64,000 bases of DNA from Orobanche coerulescens. Its lineage: Eukaryota; Streptophyta; Magnoliopsida; Lamiales; Orobanchaceae. Where the stretch lies: contig JAWKAU010000233.1 in NCBI GenBank assembly GCA_033398695.1, positions 117,001 through 181,000 of the forward strand, read 5' to 3'. The first letter of the stretch is position 1, and every line of letters starts with the position of its first letter. The translations under genes and the position numbers were made by a program. The notes under the pieces were generated by a model that had not been told where the DNA came from, did no database searches, and was given only the letters and a program-made list of their open reading frames with translations. Shown piece after piece: positions 9,363-20,340 of the stretch.

Positions 9363-10579
9363 TGATACGAATTCTCATGAGAGGTGGATACGTATCGGTC
9401 GGAGTGTGTGTATGAATATTGTAGCGGAAGGCTTTTTACGAGTATGGGTGTTTTTGGATATATTTTTGGATGTAATATCGAATATGACAAGGAAAATTCG
9501 AACAAATGAAAAATGGAAGTAATATCGGAAAAGGTGATAATATCGATCAAAGTGATTCGATCGAACAAGAACAAAGGTTTATCGAATTAGACCTATAATT
9601 CGATAAGGTGATTTCTTCTCAAGACCTATTGAGAATCAATCGGATTAATACTCGAAAATGCGTTGAATAAAAATCAAGTTTCGGTAAAAATCATTTACCA
9701 AGGATAGAAACACAAAGTGTATTCTTTCACATTCAAATTCATAATACTATGCTATTACAAGGCTAAGTGAAAACTACTTATAGGGGTGAAGTCTTCTACT
9801 TAAGGAATCCAACAAAAGAAAATAATTCAAAGATTTATAAAATCTTTGAATAATCAAAACAAATCAAATAAAATACATACAAGAAATATAAATCACAAAA
9901 TGGGGGAAACATAATTCCTAAAATAAGTAAAAAGGAAAAGAGAAGTAAAAAATACACAAAAGTGTATAAAATAAGGGGGCTGTCGGCAGGGACTCGACCG
10001 TGTCCCGTGACACGGCCGCGGCGCGGTCGACAGGCGCCGGCAGGGACTCGACCGTGTCCGCTTGACACGGTCGCGGCGCGACAACGACGTCCGACAGTGA
10101 CCCGGCACGGGCGCGGCGCGACAGGGACGTTCGGCAATGACTCGACCGTGTCCGTTGACATGGTCGCGGCGCGACAGGGACGTTCGGCATTGACTCGACC
10201 GTGTCCTGGAACACGGTTGGGCGACTGGGCAGTCGGTTTTGGCTTATCCGGAAGAGTTCGACTCGGACGTGTCTCGGGACACGGTCGAGTCTGGCCAGGA
10301 GTCAGTTTGCCAATTCTGGGACACTTCGGCACGGGCCGTGCCGGACGACACGGCCGAGTTCGGTCGGCAGTGCTCGGCATTTTCCAACAGGTGCGATATT
10401 TTTCGACAGGCTCGACATTTTCCGGCAGGCGACGACATTTTCCGGCAGGTTGTATCATTTTCCGGCTTGTGTCCGTTTTCTCGCCTAAAAATGTCTCCGT
10501 ACGTGCATGACGCATCGTAAGGCCATTTATTTTGATCCTTGCTCCGTCTTCTTCATTTTGACTAGTTAATTTCGTATCA
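9363..10579 (-). repeat. Element B 5' LTR
   Basis: It is nearly identical to the other B LTR in long stretches. Twin hairpins lie at 9579-9606 and 9616-9635, both with intact arms. The CCGTGTC palindrome array spans about 9980-10490. The LTR ends TTTCGTATCA at 10579 and is followed by the duplication CTTGG. Confidence 0.88.
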
Positions 10580-10584
10580 CTTGG

Positions 10585-11416
10585 ATTTATTGATTAGATT
10601 CGAGCCTTTTGTACTCAGAATTGGCTATAAGAGCTCTGATTAATCTTTTACTTCTTATTAAGTCTTGTTTAGCAAGGATTAGATATAATAGATCCTATTA
10701 GGCCTTTACTTCTTGATTAAGTCTTGTTAATATGAGATAAGACCACATCACATGCATTCGAGTCGGAACTATGTGAAAACTAGGGTTTATTGATTATATT
10801 CGAGCCTTTTGTACTCAAAATTGGCTACAATATCTCCGATTAATTTTCCTTTCTTGATTAAGTCTTGTTGTAGCAAGGATTCGCAGAATAGTTCCGATTA
10901 AGCCTTTACTTCTTGATTAAGTCTTGTTAATAGGACATAAGACCACGCTACATGCATTTGAGTCGGAACTCTATGAAAACCCTGGTTTATTTATTAGATT
11001 AGAGCCTTTTGTACTCAAAATTGGCCCGATTAATCTTTTACTTCTTGATTGTGTCTTGTTGTAGCAAGGATTCATTATAATAGCTCCGATTAAGCCTTTA
11101 CTTCTTGATAAGTCTTGTTAATAGGAGATAAGACCCATGTTACATGCATTCGAGTCAGAAATCTATGAAAACTCAGGTTTGTTGATTAAATCCGAGCCTT
11201 TTGTACTCAAAATTGGCTATAACATCTCCGATGAATTTTTTACTTCTTCATTAAGTCTTTTTGTAGCAATAATTCACTATAATAGCTCCGATTAAGCCTT
11301 TACTTCCTAATTAAGTCTTGTTAATAGGAGATAAGACCACATTACATGCATTCGATTCGGAACTATGTGAAAACTCGGGTTTATTGATTAGGTTTGAGCC
11401 TTTTGTACTCAGAATT
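10585..11416. repeat. Satellite-like tandem array, about 200-bp period
   Basis: The marker GAGCCTTTTGTAC starts at 10602, 10802, 11002, 11194 and 11396, giving monomers of 200, 200, 192 and about 202 bp. Each monomer contains an imperfect internal duplication: two stretches reading roughly CTCCGATTAAxCxTTTACTT then TTGATTAAGTCTTGTT, about 80-90 bp apart. Monomers differ by point changes and small indels, so the array is not freshly homogenised. It has no coding capacity. Element C starts at 11417, inside the last monomer. Confidence 0.85.
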
Positions 11417-13120
11417 TGATGTGAATTCACGATCGGATATAAACGTGTATCGCATGTAATGCAATGGAAGTGTATTTTATGAAATAAGAACACGAACAAT
11501 AATTTGAGATATAGAACACAATGTAAAAATCATCCGAAAACAGGGTGATTCGGCCGAAGAAGAACAAGCACAAGGTGTTTATTGAATTAGACCTATAACT
11601 CGATAAAGTGATTTCTTCTCAAGACCTATTGAGAATCAATCGGATTAAAACTCAAAAATGCGTCGAATATTAATCAAAAGTTGGTAGGAACTCGTTCAAC
11701 ACTTGGGTAATACAAGAGTATATTTATTCATTCAATGTCCATTCCATACAAGCCATACATGGCTACTTATAGCTAAGATCAACTAAAGTAGCTAAGATTA
11801 CATGATCTTTGAAAAGAAAAACAACAAGAAAAGGCACACTCCATGACAACAAGTCACGATCCAAGGGAAGGGTGGTGGTGGTGGTGGGGGGAAATCTCTT
11901 GGAATGATTCTCTTGAGGACTAAAGATATCATATGAGACGAAACCAACTAGCCCAAGCGAAGAAGACAAAGTGAGGATTGACGTAAAATACCTTGAACAT
12001 ACTCCTACACACTTAGGCGAGAAAACGGACACGAGATCTGGAGTAACCTTGGTGATCGGACATGGAATAACTTAAACATGGCAACTTGCACCATGTGGGG
12101 TCCAAGTGGTGAAGATAAAATAATAAAGATTTCATCCCTTTCTTTATAATAAAGAGAGGCAGGATTCTCGGCCTGCATGGAAAGTACGGCTATCACCTTG
12201 GAGACAAAACCCATCTTTTATTCCTTTTATTTGCAAGTGGCGTGGAGTACCTTTTCCTTTATTTTAAGATCATGTGGTCTTATCTTGTAATAGTTTAAGA
12301 AATCTTGTCAAGCTACTCTTACCTATAAGTAGTCATGTTGAGTTGTAATGAAGAGGAGGGAATCATCAAGAAAAATACATTGTGTATTAATGTGTTGGAC
12401 GAGTTTCCTTCCAAAAATTTGGTTATTATTCGACGCGTTTTTGAATCTTAATCTAATCGATTCTCAATAGGTCTTGAGAAGAAATCACCTTATCGAATTA
12501 TAGGTCTAGTTCGATAAAACAACTGTTTCTTGTCCTGTTTCGATATTCCTCTTGCTCTCGATACAGGATTGTACTTGATCGAGAGTTCACATCAATTGCT
12601 GTTCGATTGTCCGAAGCTTGCTTCCTGTTTCCATTGGCATCCGACCGAAACCTGCTGTTTTCAAGTGCCGCTGTTTGGAGTTGCCTGTTCCGAGTCATTT
12701 CCACTCGGCCAGTTCCTGTCTTGACGCGTGCTGTTATTTTTGCTGTATCGATTGAGATTTCGCATCATCATACTTCAAGACTTTGAAAAGGGAGACATAC
12801 TTTAATATAAAGAAAAGGGATGAAATCTTTATCAATCATGGACAAAATCGGCCGAAATCTTCATCAATATTGGAGAAAAATAGGCCGAAATCTTCATGAA
12901 TCTTGGACCAATATCGATGGCTTATAATGACCCATATAGTGAATGGAGATTTTACGTATGCATGTCGTCAAATTTAAGTTATTCTGAGTTCGATTACCAA
13001 TGTCACTCCATGTCTCGTATCCAGTTTCTCACCTAAGCACGTGCGTGTATGGTGCTTTGCAAGGTTACTTACGTCGATCCTTACTTCGTCTTCTTCACTT
13101 GGAATAGTCGTTTTGTATCA
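11417..13120 (-). repeat. Element C 3' LTR, interrupted by a solo LTR
   Basis: It starts TGATGTGAATTC, the expected TGATACGAATTC with the CG decayed to TG, and ends TTTTGTATCA at 13120 beside a polypurine-tract complement. Removing the inserted solo LTR and one target duplication leaves about 865 bp. Twin hairpins lie at 11579-11606 (one mismatch, one wobble) and 11616-11635. GGCCGAA motifs near 11551, 12850 and 12891 recall the LTR of F. There is no CCGTGTC array. Confidence 0.8.
11934..12767 (+). repeat. Solo LTR of the G subfamily (834 bp)
   Basis: It is collinear with the LTR of G (58383-59316), starts TGAGACGAAACC and ends TTTCGCATCA. It is flanked by the perfect duplication TCATA (11929-11933 and 12768-12772), and no interior is present, so it arose by recombination between the two LTRs of a former element. 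A TATA box is at 12324-12332 and twin hairpins are at 12461-12480 and 12490-12517. The first 120 bases still encode the pol tail (PSEEDKVRIDVKYL) and end at a TAA as in G. Confidence 0.88.
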
Positions 13121-13605
13121 TTCCCTCCTTTTTAAAAGGAATTGTCCTCAATTCCGCAATCCTATCATCATCGAGATATGGGGATAGATCACCTATGTTA
13201 AAAGTGGCATATATTCCATAATCACCGGGGAGTCCTACCTTATACGCGTTATCATTTATTTTCGCAACTATCTTGTAAGGACCCTCGGCTCGTAGCATAA
13301 GTTTATTCTTGTGTTTCCCCGAGAATCGTTCCTTTCTCAAATGTACCCAGACGAAATTGCCAAGTTCAAATAGTCTCGATTTTCTTGTTTGTTAGACTTC
13401 TGTTTGTAAGCATCATTAACCTCCTTGATCCGATTACACACTTGTTCATGTAACCTCATCATGGACTTAAGTTTCGACTCCGCATCTTTGTGAACTAACT
13501 CATTGCTCGGCAAGGGAATCAAATCCAATGGCATGTATGGGTTCAAACCATAAACGACTTCAAAATGTGAGTGAGCCGTGGCATGAGTAGGGGATCGGTT
13601 GTACA
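13121..13605 (-). pseudogene. Element C integrase C-terminal domain
   Basis: Reading from 13605: [39 protein letters not shown], a helix with RIKEVNDAYKQKSNKQ, then after a small frameshift near 13340 MRKERFSGKHKNKLMLRAEG and NDNAYKVGLPGDYG, FNIGDLSPYLDDD and ELRTIPFKKEG beside the LTR. It matches A and G residue by residue. The frame shifts within the polypurine tract, so the LTR-encoded tail is lost. D is inserted after 13605 within the integrase core. Confidence 0.85.
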
Positions 13606-14775
13606 TGATACGAATTATCCGGGGAGAGGCGGATACGTATCGGTCGGAGTATATGTAGGAATATTGTAGCGGAAGTCTTTTTACGAATATGGTGTTTTTG
13701 GATGTATTTTGTGATGTAATATCGAATATGACGAGGAAAATTCGAACAAATGGAAAATGGAAGTAATATCGGGAAAATGATAATATCGATCAAGAAAACT
13801 TGAACGATTAAGAACAAAGGTTTATCGAATTAGACCTATAATTCGATAAGAGATTTCTTCTCAAGACCTATTGAGAATCAATCGGATTAATACTCGAAAA
13901 CGCGTCGAATAAAAATCAAGTTTCGGTAAAAATCATTTACCAATGATAGAAACACAAAGTGTTTTCTTTCACATTCAAATTCATAATACTCTTCTATATT
14001 ACAATGCTTACCCAAGCCTATATATAGGAGACTTCAAGTCTTCCTATAATAAGAGAAAATAATTCAAAGATTTATAAAATCTTTGAATAATCAAAATAAA
14101 ACATAAAAGGAACAACAATCCTAATTTTAGGGGAAACACAATCCCTAAAATGAGTAAAAAAACAAGGCAAAGACAAACACACAAAAGAAAATACAAAAAG
14201 GTGAAATCTGGCGAGACTCGGCCGTGTCGCCGGCCAATGGCGCGGCGCGACAAGGACACTCGGCACGGGCGGCGCTGTCGCGGTGACTCGACCGTGTTCG
14301 CTTGACACGGCCGGCGCGACAGGACATCCGACAGTGGACTCGTCCGACAGTGACCGGCACGGCGCGGCCGACAAGGACGTTCGGCGTGGTCCGATCGTGT
14401 CCTGGAACACGGCCGGGTCGCCCGGCAAGAGGTTTTGGCTTATCTCGCATAGTTCGACTCGACCGTGCGCTGCATAACACGGCCGAGTCCGTGGGCGATG
14501 ACTTGTACGTTTACGACGAGTGCGGCACGGGCCGTGTCGGACGACACGGTCGGGTCCGGCCGGCAGTGCTCGGCCAGTTCCGGCAGGTGGTGATTTTTCC
14601 GGCCGGTGGTGAATTTTCCGGCAGGTGACGACATTTTCCGGCAGGTTGTGTCATTTTCCGGCTTGTGTCCATTTTCTCGCCTAAAAATGTTGCCGTACGT
14701 GCATGCCGCGTTGTAAGGCCATTTACGCCGATCCTTGCTTCGTTTTCTTTATTTGGACTAGTCAATTCCGTATCA
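13606..14775 (-). repeat. Element D 3' LTR
   Basis: It starts TGATACGAATTA and ends TCCGTATCA. Twin hairpins with perfect arms lie at 13822-13849 and 13858-13877. A TATATATAG box on the minus strand lies near 14020. The GC-rich palindrome array spans about 14215-14650; several heptamers there are damaged by small deletions compared with the second D LTR. Confidence 0.88.
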
Positions 14776-16043
14776 TCCCCTCCCCCTTTAAAGGGAATTG
14801 TCCTCAATTCCGAACTTCCTTCGTTGTCAAGATAATTAATTAAAGATTCTAAGTACTTGATCTCGAAAATGTCCGCAGTACGTACATGGCCCAAAATCTT
14901 GAGACGATAGGTAGTGGGGGGCCCTCGAGAATCACCAACAAAATAACTATCATTATTAATAAAATAATAATAATTACTCCGCCAGGTAATACCGATATCA
15001 TGACATGAGTGGACATCTGAAATGGGAAGCACGACAGTAATAATAGGTCGCCCTTCATCGGATGCCACTTCAAGCCCTGGGAAAAACGCTTCGTCGTCGT
15101 TTTTCATGTCAAACACTTGGTAAGGCTCGGGATATAGATGTTCCGAAATCATAACATCCTCGTGCTCCGTATCATAAACTGGAAACGCCTCATTGGAGTC
15201 TGCCTCATAAATTGGACAAAAGTCTTCAAAACAACTTTCATCGAGATATGGATCGTCGTCGGGTACAACATCAAAAATGGGAAGTATTATTGATTTCACG
15301 TCTAATTCACCATCAAGAATGGGAAACACATGATCAATTACGGACTCCTCTTCGTCAACTGGTTCTGCATCAAATACCGGTGGCCCTTCACAATCCGACC
15401 CAATTTCCATGACACAAAAAGGCTCCTCACCATTAAAATAATTTGGTCCGTTTTGGTCAATTTGGCCAACACAACCAACTGGCCCATGATCAAAGTAGCA
15501 AGATCCGGGTTCGTCAACTTGGGATACACGGCTCAACTCACCTTCTTCGTTGAATTGCTCCGTTGAAAACTCTGTCTCGTCTACTTCATTGAAAATGACC
15601 GTAGGGACATTGTCTTCATCGAAAAAAGATTCTGCTGGGAATTCCTTGATGGGGATAAACCTTAGATCGAAGGTTGGTGGCGGGGTGGCGCCGAACTACT
15701 GCAATTTCCGGAGTGGTGCCGTTGGTGGATCGTGGCGGTGAGAATTTGTGGGGATGAATTTCCGAGTAAAGTGTTTTATGAATTTGTTCCAGTCTCTTAG
15801 TTTGGGTTTACCTTGGTGTAAAGGACTGGTTTTCAATTTCTGCCACCAGGTCGAGGCGCGACCACGAAGGCGTTTTGTCGCCAACGAGACTCGGCGGTCT
15901 ACTGGAATTGAATTGTGGTTGAAAAACTCCTTACAAACGTGGAGCCAATCAACACCTGCTTCTGGATCGGAATGTCCCATGAACTCCAGATTGTGTAATG
16001 CGTCGCGTAATATCGCCAAGAGATAAATATCGTTGAACTCCAT
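14511..16043 (-). CDS. Element D Gag-acidic-tail polyprotein (511 codons, one internal TAG)
   Basis: From the ATG at 16043 (MEFNDIYLLAILRDALHNL) a single frame runs to 14511, broken only by a TAG at 15696-15698. Residues 1-115 are gag: GVDWLHVCKEF, TKRLRGRASTWWQKLK and DWNKFIKHFTRKF. After the TAG come FFDEDNVPTVIFNEVDETEF, an acidic region with CYFDHGPVGCVGQIDQNG and repeated VFPILD, LPIFD and VLPISD motifs, the block YYYFINNDSYFVGDSRG, then SELRTIPFKGGGDDT over the polypurine tract and EARIGVNGLTTRHA inside the LTR. That tail is shared with the integrase of A and G. The TAG may be a mutation or a readthrough stop. No pol domain is present and the acidic part matches no family I know. Confidence 0.65.
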
Positions 16044-16169
16044 TTGGTTGAAAGATCAAGAACCTTAACTGAATTAAGAAATTCAGGTGTGGTTTCCGAT
16101 GACAAGAATCAAGAGATATTTTCTTCGACAAAAAAAAAATCTGTGAAGAAATCGCCCAAGGAGATGACC

Positions 16170-16185
16170 CTGGGCTCCGATACCA
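16170..16185 (-). promoter_or_regulatory. Element D primer binding site
   Basis: Minus strand TGGTATCGGAGCCCAG, four bases from the 5' LTR end, complementary to the initiator tRNA-Met 3' end with minor mismatches. Confidence 0.85.
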
Positions 16186-17152
16186 CTTATGATACGAATT
16201 ATCCGGGGAGAGGCGGATACGTATCGGTCGGAGTATATGTAGGAATATTGTAGTGGAAGTCTTTTTACGAATATGGTGTTTTTGTATGTATTTTGTGATG
16301 TAATATCGAATATGACGAGGAAAATTCGAACAAATGGAAAATGGAAGTAATATCGGGAAAATGATAATATCGATCAAGAAAACTTGAACGATCAAGAACA
16401 AAGGTTTATCGAATTAGACCTATAATTCGATAAGAGATTTCTTCTCAAGACCTATTGAGAATCAATCGGATTAATACTCGAAAATGCGTCGAATAAAAAT
16501 CAAGTTTCGGTAAAAATCATTTACCAATGATAGAAACACAAAGTGTTTTCTTTCACATTCAAATTCATAATACTCTTCTATATTACAATGCTTACCCAAG
16601 CCTATATATAGGAGACTTCAAGTCTTCCTTTTTTTGACTCATCAAGGTCAATATTATTAAAAAAAAAAAACGAGAAACAGAAAAGAGTTACAAAGAGAGG
16701 GCCATCCTAGACAACAAAATAAAATCTCAAGCTAATCCCACAGGCGGGTAGTCAAGAGAAATAGAGAGAAAAACACAAATGCAAAAGTAATCTATGAAAA
16801 TAGAATAAAAGGACCTAAACCCCATACCGATGTATGGGGTTGCAACCATGCAGTTCGTTAAAACCCTATCGTAGAAAAACCCAATGGGAAAAACCTACGA
16901 TAGGGAAAAAGAGTACTGCAGCGTTATGTCATGAGAAAACTAATGTCGGCTAAAATACATAGGAGACATATCCCTCAACAAGATCTCGGAGAGGCCTGGT
17001 GCTTCGCTAGACCACTCGTAAGAAACCAATCTTTTAGAAAGCCACCGCCACCGCATACCCTTCTCTATAGATATGAGAGACCACAAGTGCATGCCGTCAA
17101 TAATACGCCAAATCCGCCGCAAATGATCATGCGGTAGATCCAGGAACAAGAA

Positions 17153-17596
17153 CTACGATCCGAGAGAATGCTCACAACATAAGTAGAGTCGACTCCACCA
17201 CAAATAATCCCAACCATGATAAAAAGCAATCTCAATAGCATGAATAGCCGACCAACTCACTTGAAGGCAAAACAAAGAACCAATTGCCGCAGAGAGTGCC
17301 AAAACCCGGCCCAGACGATTCCGATAAACAAGGCCAATAGCACCCAAGCACAGGCGGCCTTTAGCCATCCCATCGGTGTTAACTTTCATCCACCCAATTG
17401 GGGGATACCATTTCACATAAATAGGGTAAAGCGGAGGTCTCGCGTGGCCACCACACCCAGAGCCCGAAGACGAACCAGATCGAAATAGAGTTATCCATGG
17501 TGCCCATGTCATAGTTATTACATTCTCTGAGAAGAGACCAAACTCTAGAACGAAGAGACATGATAGAAAATTTAGCATCATTATATAAAACCTCAC
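17153..17596 (-). pseudogene. LINE (in D) RNase H domain
   Basis: The frame contains YPPIGWMKVNTDGMAKG, the opening strand of plant-type RNase H with the first catalytic Asp in NTDG, then GAIGLVYRNRLGRVL and a stretch around HAIEIAFYHGW where the second acidic residue (Glu) is expected. The usual C-terminal Asp segment (DS) is not clear. It would remove RNA from the RNA/DNA hybrid during target-primed reverse transcription. It is separated from the zf-RVT part by stops. Confidence 0.7.
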
Positions 17597-17726
17597 AGAA
17601 TATGCCGTATAGCCCAGACGGCACTAATAATAGTGAATCTCCGTAGAGTAGAGATCTCACGACTAAATCGATATCCATAGCTCGAATGATGAAGTGCCCG
17701 AACCCAAAGATTCAATTCTAAAGAGT

Positions 17727-18199
17727 TTAAGAAGCCCCGCTCAATATAGTCCCGTAATCACGGATAACAACACACTCGGTGAAAATATGGTCAATCGATT
17801 CACGGGCAGAGAGACAGAAAAGGCAAACCGAAGGACCAATGAAACCCCTTAAACGAAGAAGATCAAAAACAGGCACTGTTGTGAATAGCCTTCCGCATCG
17901 TGAGAGAACGCATTTAACGGGATTAATCTGTACAAATCCATTTCCCCCACTTACCTTAGGAAAGTTGTGGCGAAGGTGCCAATAAGCGATTTGAGAGGTA
18001 ACATTGCCATGCACCGATTTAGCCCAAACCCGCTCGTCTTTTCCTTCAAAGTCGGAGGGGCATAAACGACATCTAAAGCAACATCACGACACCTTTCCAT
18101 GAAATCGAGGGTAAGATGCCAGTCCCGTCGTAGTAAAAATCGCCGATGGTGTCGGAGAAGGTACTTCGAGATGCCGAGGAATACCCAACCGATCACCAA
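17727..18199 (-). pseudogene. LINE (in D) zf-RVT region
   Basis: The zf-RVT signature is seen in KCVLSRCGRLFTTVPVFDLL followed by GPSVCLFCLSARESIDHIFT, with the C-x2-C and the H of the usual C-x2-C-x7-H-x4-C cluster. It lies between RT and RNase H, as in plant L1 ORF2. A frameshift near 17955 separates it from the upstream segment. Confidence 0.72.
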
Positions 18200-18268
18200 T
18201 GATATAACCTAGCCGTTGTCCCACCAAAAATTAATATTCGACCATTACCAATAACCCAACTGGAAGTG

Positions 18269-20055
18269 TTAAGAAGACGGGAATATGATTACGAACCCCC
18301 GAATATAGAGGAAGAAACAATCTTGCAGTATCCAAATTACTTCGAGAAACCTCGACGAAGGAATTTTCCACAAAAGGAATCCTCCCGCAATAACCTGTGC
18401 CAAACGGAACAAAAAGGATTCATTCATCGTACGAAGATGCCTCACCCCAAGCCCTCCCTCCTCTAAAGGGGAACAAACTCTACTCCAGGCCACAAGACAT
18501 GCGTTCTTGTGACTAATGTCCCCTGACCAAATAAAATTTCTAGCCGCCGAATCTAATTTGTTTATCAATTTGATCGGCCAACTATATATCATCATAGAGT
18601 GAATGGAGGAGCTCATGATAACAGAGTTAACTAAGCAAATACGACCACCATCGAGAGAGAGGATCCTTTCCAAGCGTAAAATTTACTAATAATTTTGTCA
18701 ACGACCGGGCAATATGGATGAGACGGGGTATGCCGCAGAATAACGGAACCCCGAGGTAATTGAAAGGGAGTGATCCTCGCGCATGCCAAGGGTGCGCAGA
18801 ATGACCCGTTTGGTGTGGATAGGAACATGAGAACCGAAATAAACCTTAGATTTATTAAGGTTCATAGCACAACCCGATATGGCCGAGTAATCATCAAGAA
18901 TCTTCGATATGGCATTGGCATTATCCGTAGAGGCACGACCAAACACGATAGCATCATCCGCATAAAAGGTGAGAAGGATAGACAATCTTACGGCCCGCAA
19001 AAATAGGCTTGAAGAGAGTAGTCTGAACCGCATTGGAGAGCATGAGACCGAGCATCTCCTCGGAATACAAAATAAAAGAGGGGACATGGGATCACCTTGC
19101 CGAACCCCTTGATCGCACGCAAAGTAACCCGTAGGAGCACCATTTATAAGAATAGAAAGCTTGAGTGAAGAATGGTGGAAACCCAAGCAACAAACCGGTC
19201 GTGAAAACCAAAAGCGTGAAGAACATCCAATAAGAACTCCCAGAAAGAGTGTCAAAAGCTTTACGAATGTCAATTTTAATAGCCATGTTACTGCGAACGC
19301 GCGCGATTCAAACAATTAACGCATTCAAGCAATAGATATACAATCGTGGATACGCCGACCGGAATAAAGCCAAACCGATGGGGGCTGATGATCTCATGAA
19401 TAAAACTAGAAAGTCGCCGTGAGGATTTTAGTAATAATCTTGAAGATAAAGTTACTTAAGACAATAGGCCGGAATTGCTCAATAGAGATGGCCCCTTTGA
19501 CTTTAGGAATGAGAGCAACTAAGCTAGAGTTAAGACCCGTCGGAAGATCACCCTCAATGAAAAATTGCCGAATAGCCGCCACAATATCGGTACCAATGAC
19601 CTCCCAAGAGAACAGAACAAAAAAGCCAGGAAAGCCGTCAGGCCCAGGGGCACTGTGGGGCTCCATATCGAAAATCAGAGAACGAATTTCTAATGGGGAA
19701 TAGCGATAAGGATGGAGTTATGTTGATGAGAAACCTTAGGAAGAGAGAAACCAGTGGGCCAATTAGTAGCAATCGGGTGGCCTTCGAAAAGGTGCTGATA
19801 AAAATTCACAATGTGGTTCGAGATGGTAGACGGATCACGACAAAGATCACCGTCAATAAGGAGAGAGGAAAGCTGAAGACGATTATTCCTTCTTAACTGT
19901 CCTATGGAAAAGGCGATTCGATCACCATCCTTAAGCCAATTAGTCCTACTCCTTTGTTGGAAGAAAAGACTCTCTTTATTAAGGATGTCATTCAAGGCCG
20001 CAGATTGTTTCGACCTCCCGACGTAAGAGCTCGTCGGTATACCCATCCGCATCAA
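18269..20055 (-). pseudogene. LINE (in D) reverse transcriptase
   Basis: Blocks in order from 20055: NWLKDGDRIAFS (pre-RT linker), SAPGPDGFPGFFV near 19650, LVALIPKVKGAISIEQFRPI, AIKIDIRKAFDTL near 19280, GYFACDQGVRQGDPMSPLLF near 19130, and the catalytic box YADDAIVFGRAS near 18965. The thumb part (FIWSGDISHKNACLVAW) follows to 18269. Catalytic Asp residues are present, but the frame changes at least three times, for example near 19400 and 19290, so no active product is expected. Confidence 0.82.
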
Positions 20056-20340
20056 CGAGACCGAATGTCACCAAGTTGATCCAAAAGTCGACTTTTTTAG
20101 TGAAAATATCACCAAAAGACGAAAAATTCCAATGCTTGAGGGTACGACGCGATCTTTTAAGCTTGTACAAAACCAAGTCCCAAGGAGACCGGTTCCCACA
20201 ATTAAGATTCCAAGAGTTGCAAATAACATCAATAAATGAATTATCGGTAGTCCACATACGTTGAAAACGGAAAGGTCCAGGGAAAAGAAGTATTACCCAA
20301 AGTGGAGGTGAGCCAGATCGGGTGGTGATCGGAAGCAGTC

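Larger units (their letters stand above)
6756..10579 (-). mobile_element. Element B: complete non-autonomous gag-only LTR retrotransposon (3.8 kb)
   Basis: Two LTRs (6756-7951 and 9363-10579) flank a 1.4-kb interior. The element is bordered by the 5-bp duplication CTTGG (6751-6755 and 10580-10584). In minus orientation the interior runs primer site, gag, acidic domain, polypurine tract. There is no protease, reverse transcriptase, RNase H or integrase, so movement must have depended on enzymes supplied in trans, most simply by relatives of A, C or G with the same LTR ends and primer site. It is inserted in a satellite monomer. It resembles the structural class called TR-GAG, and non-autonomous partners have been described for cereal CRM elements. 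Confidence 0.9.
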
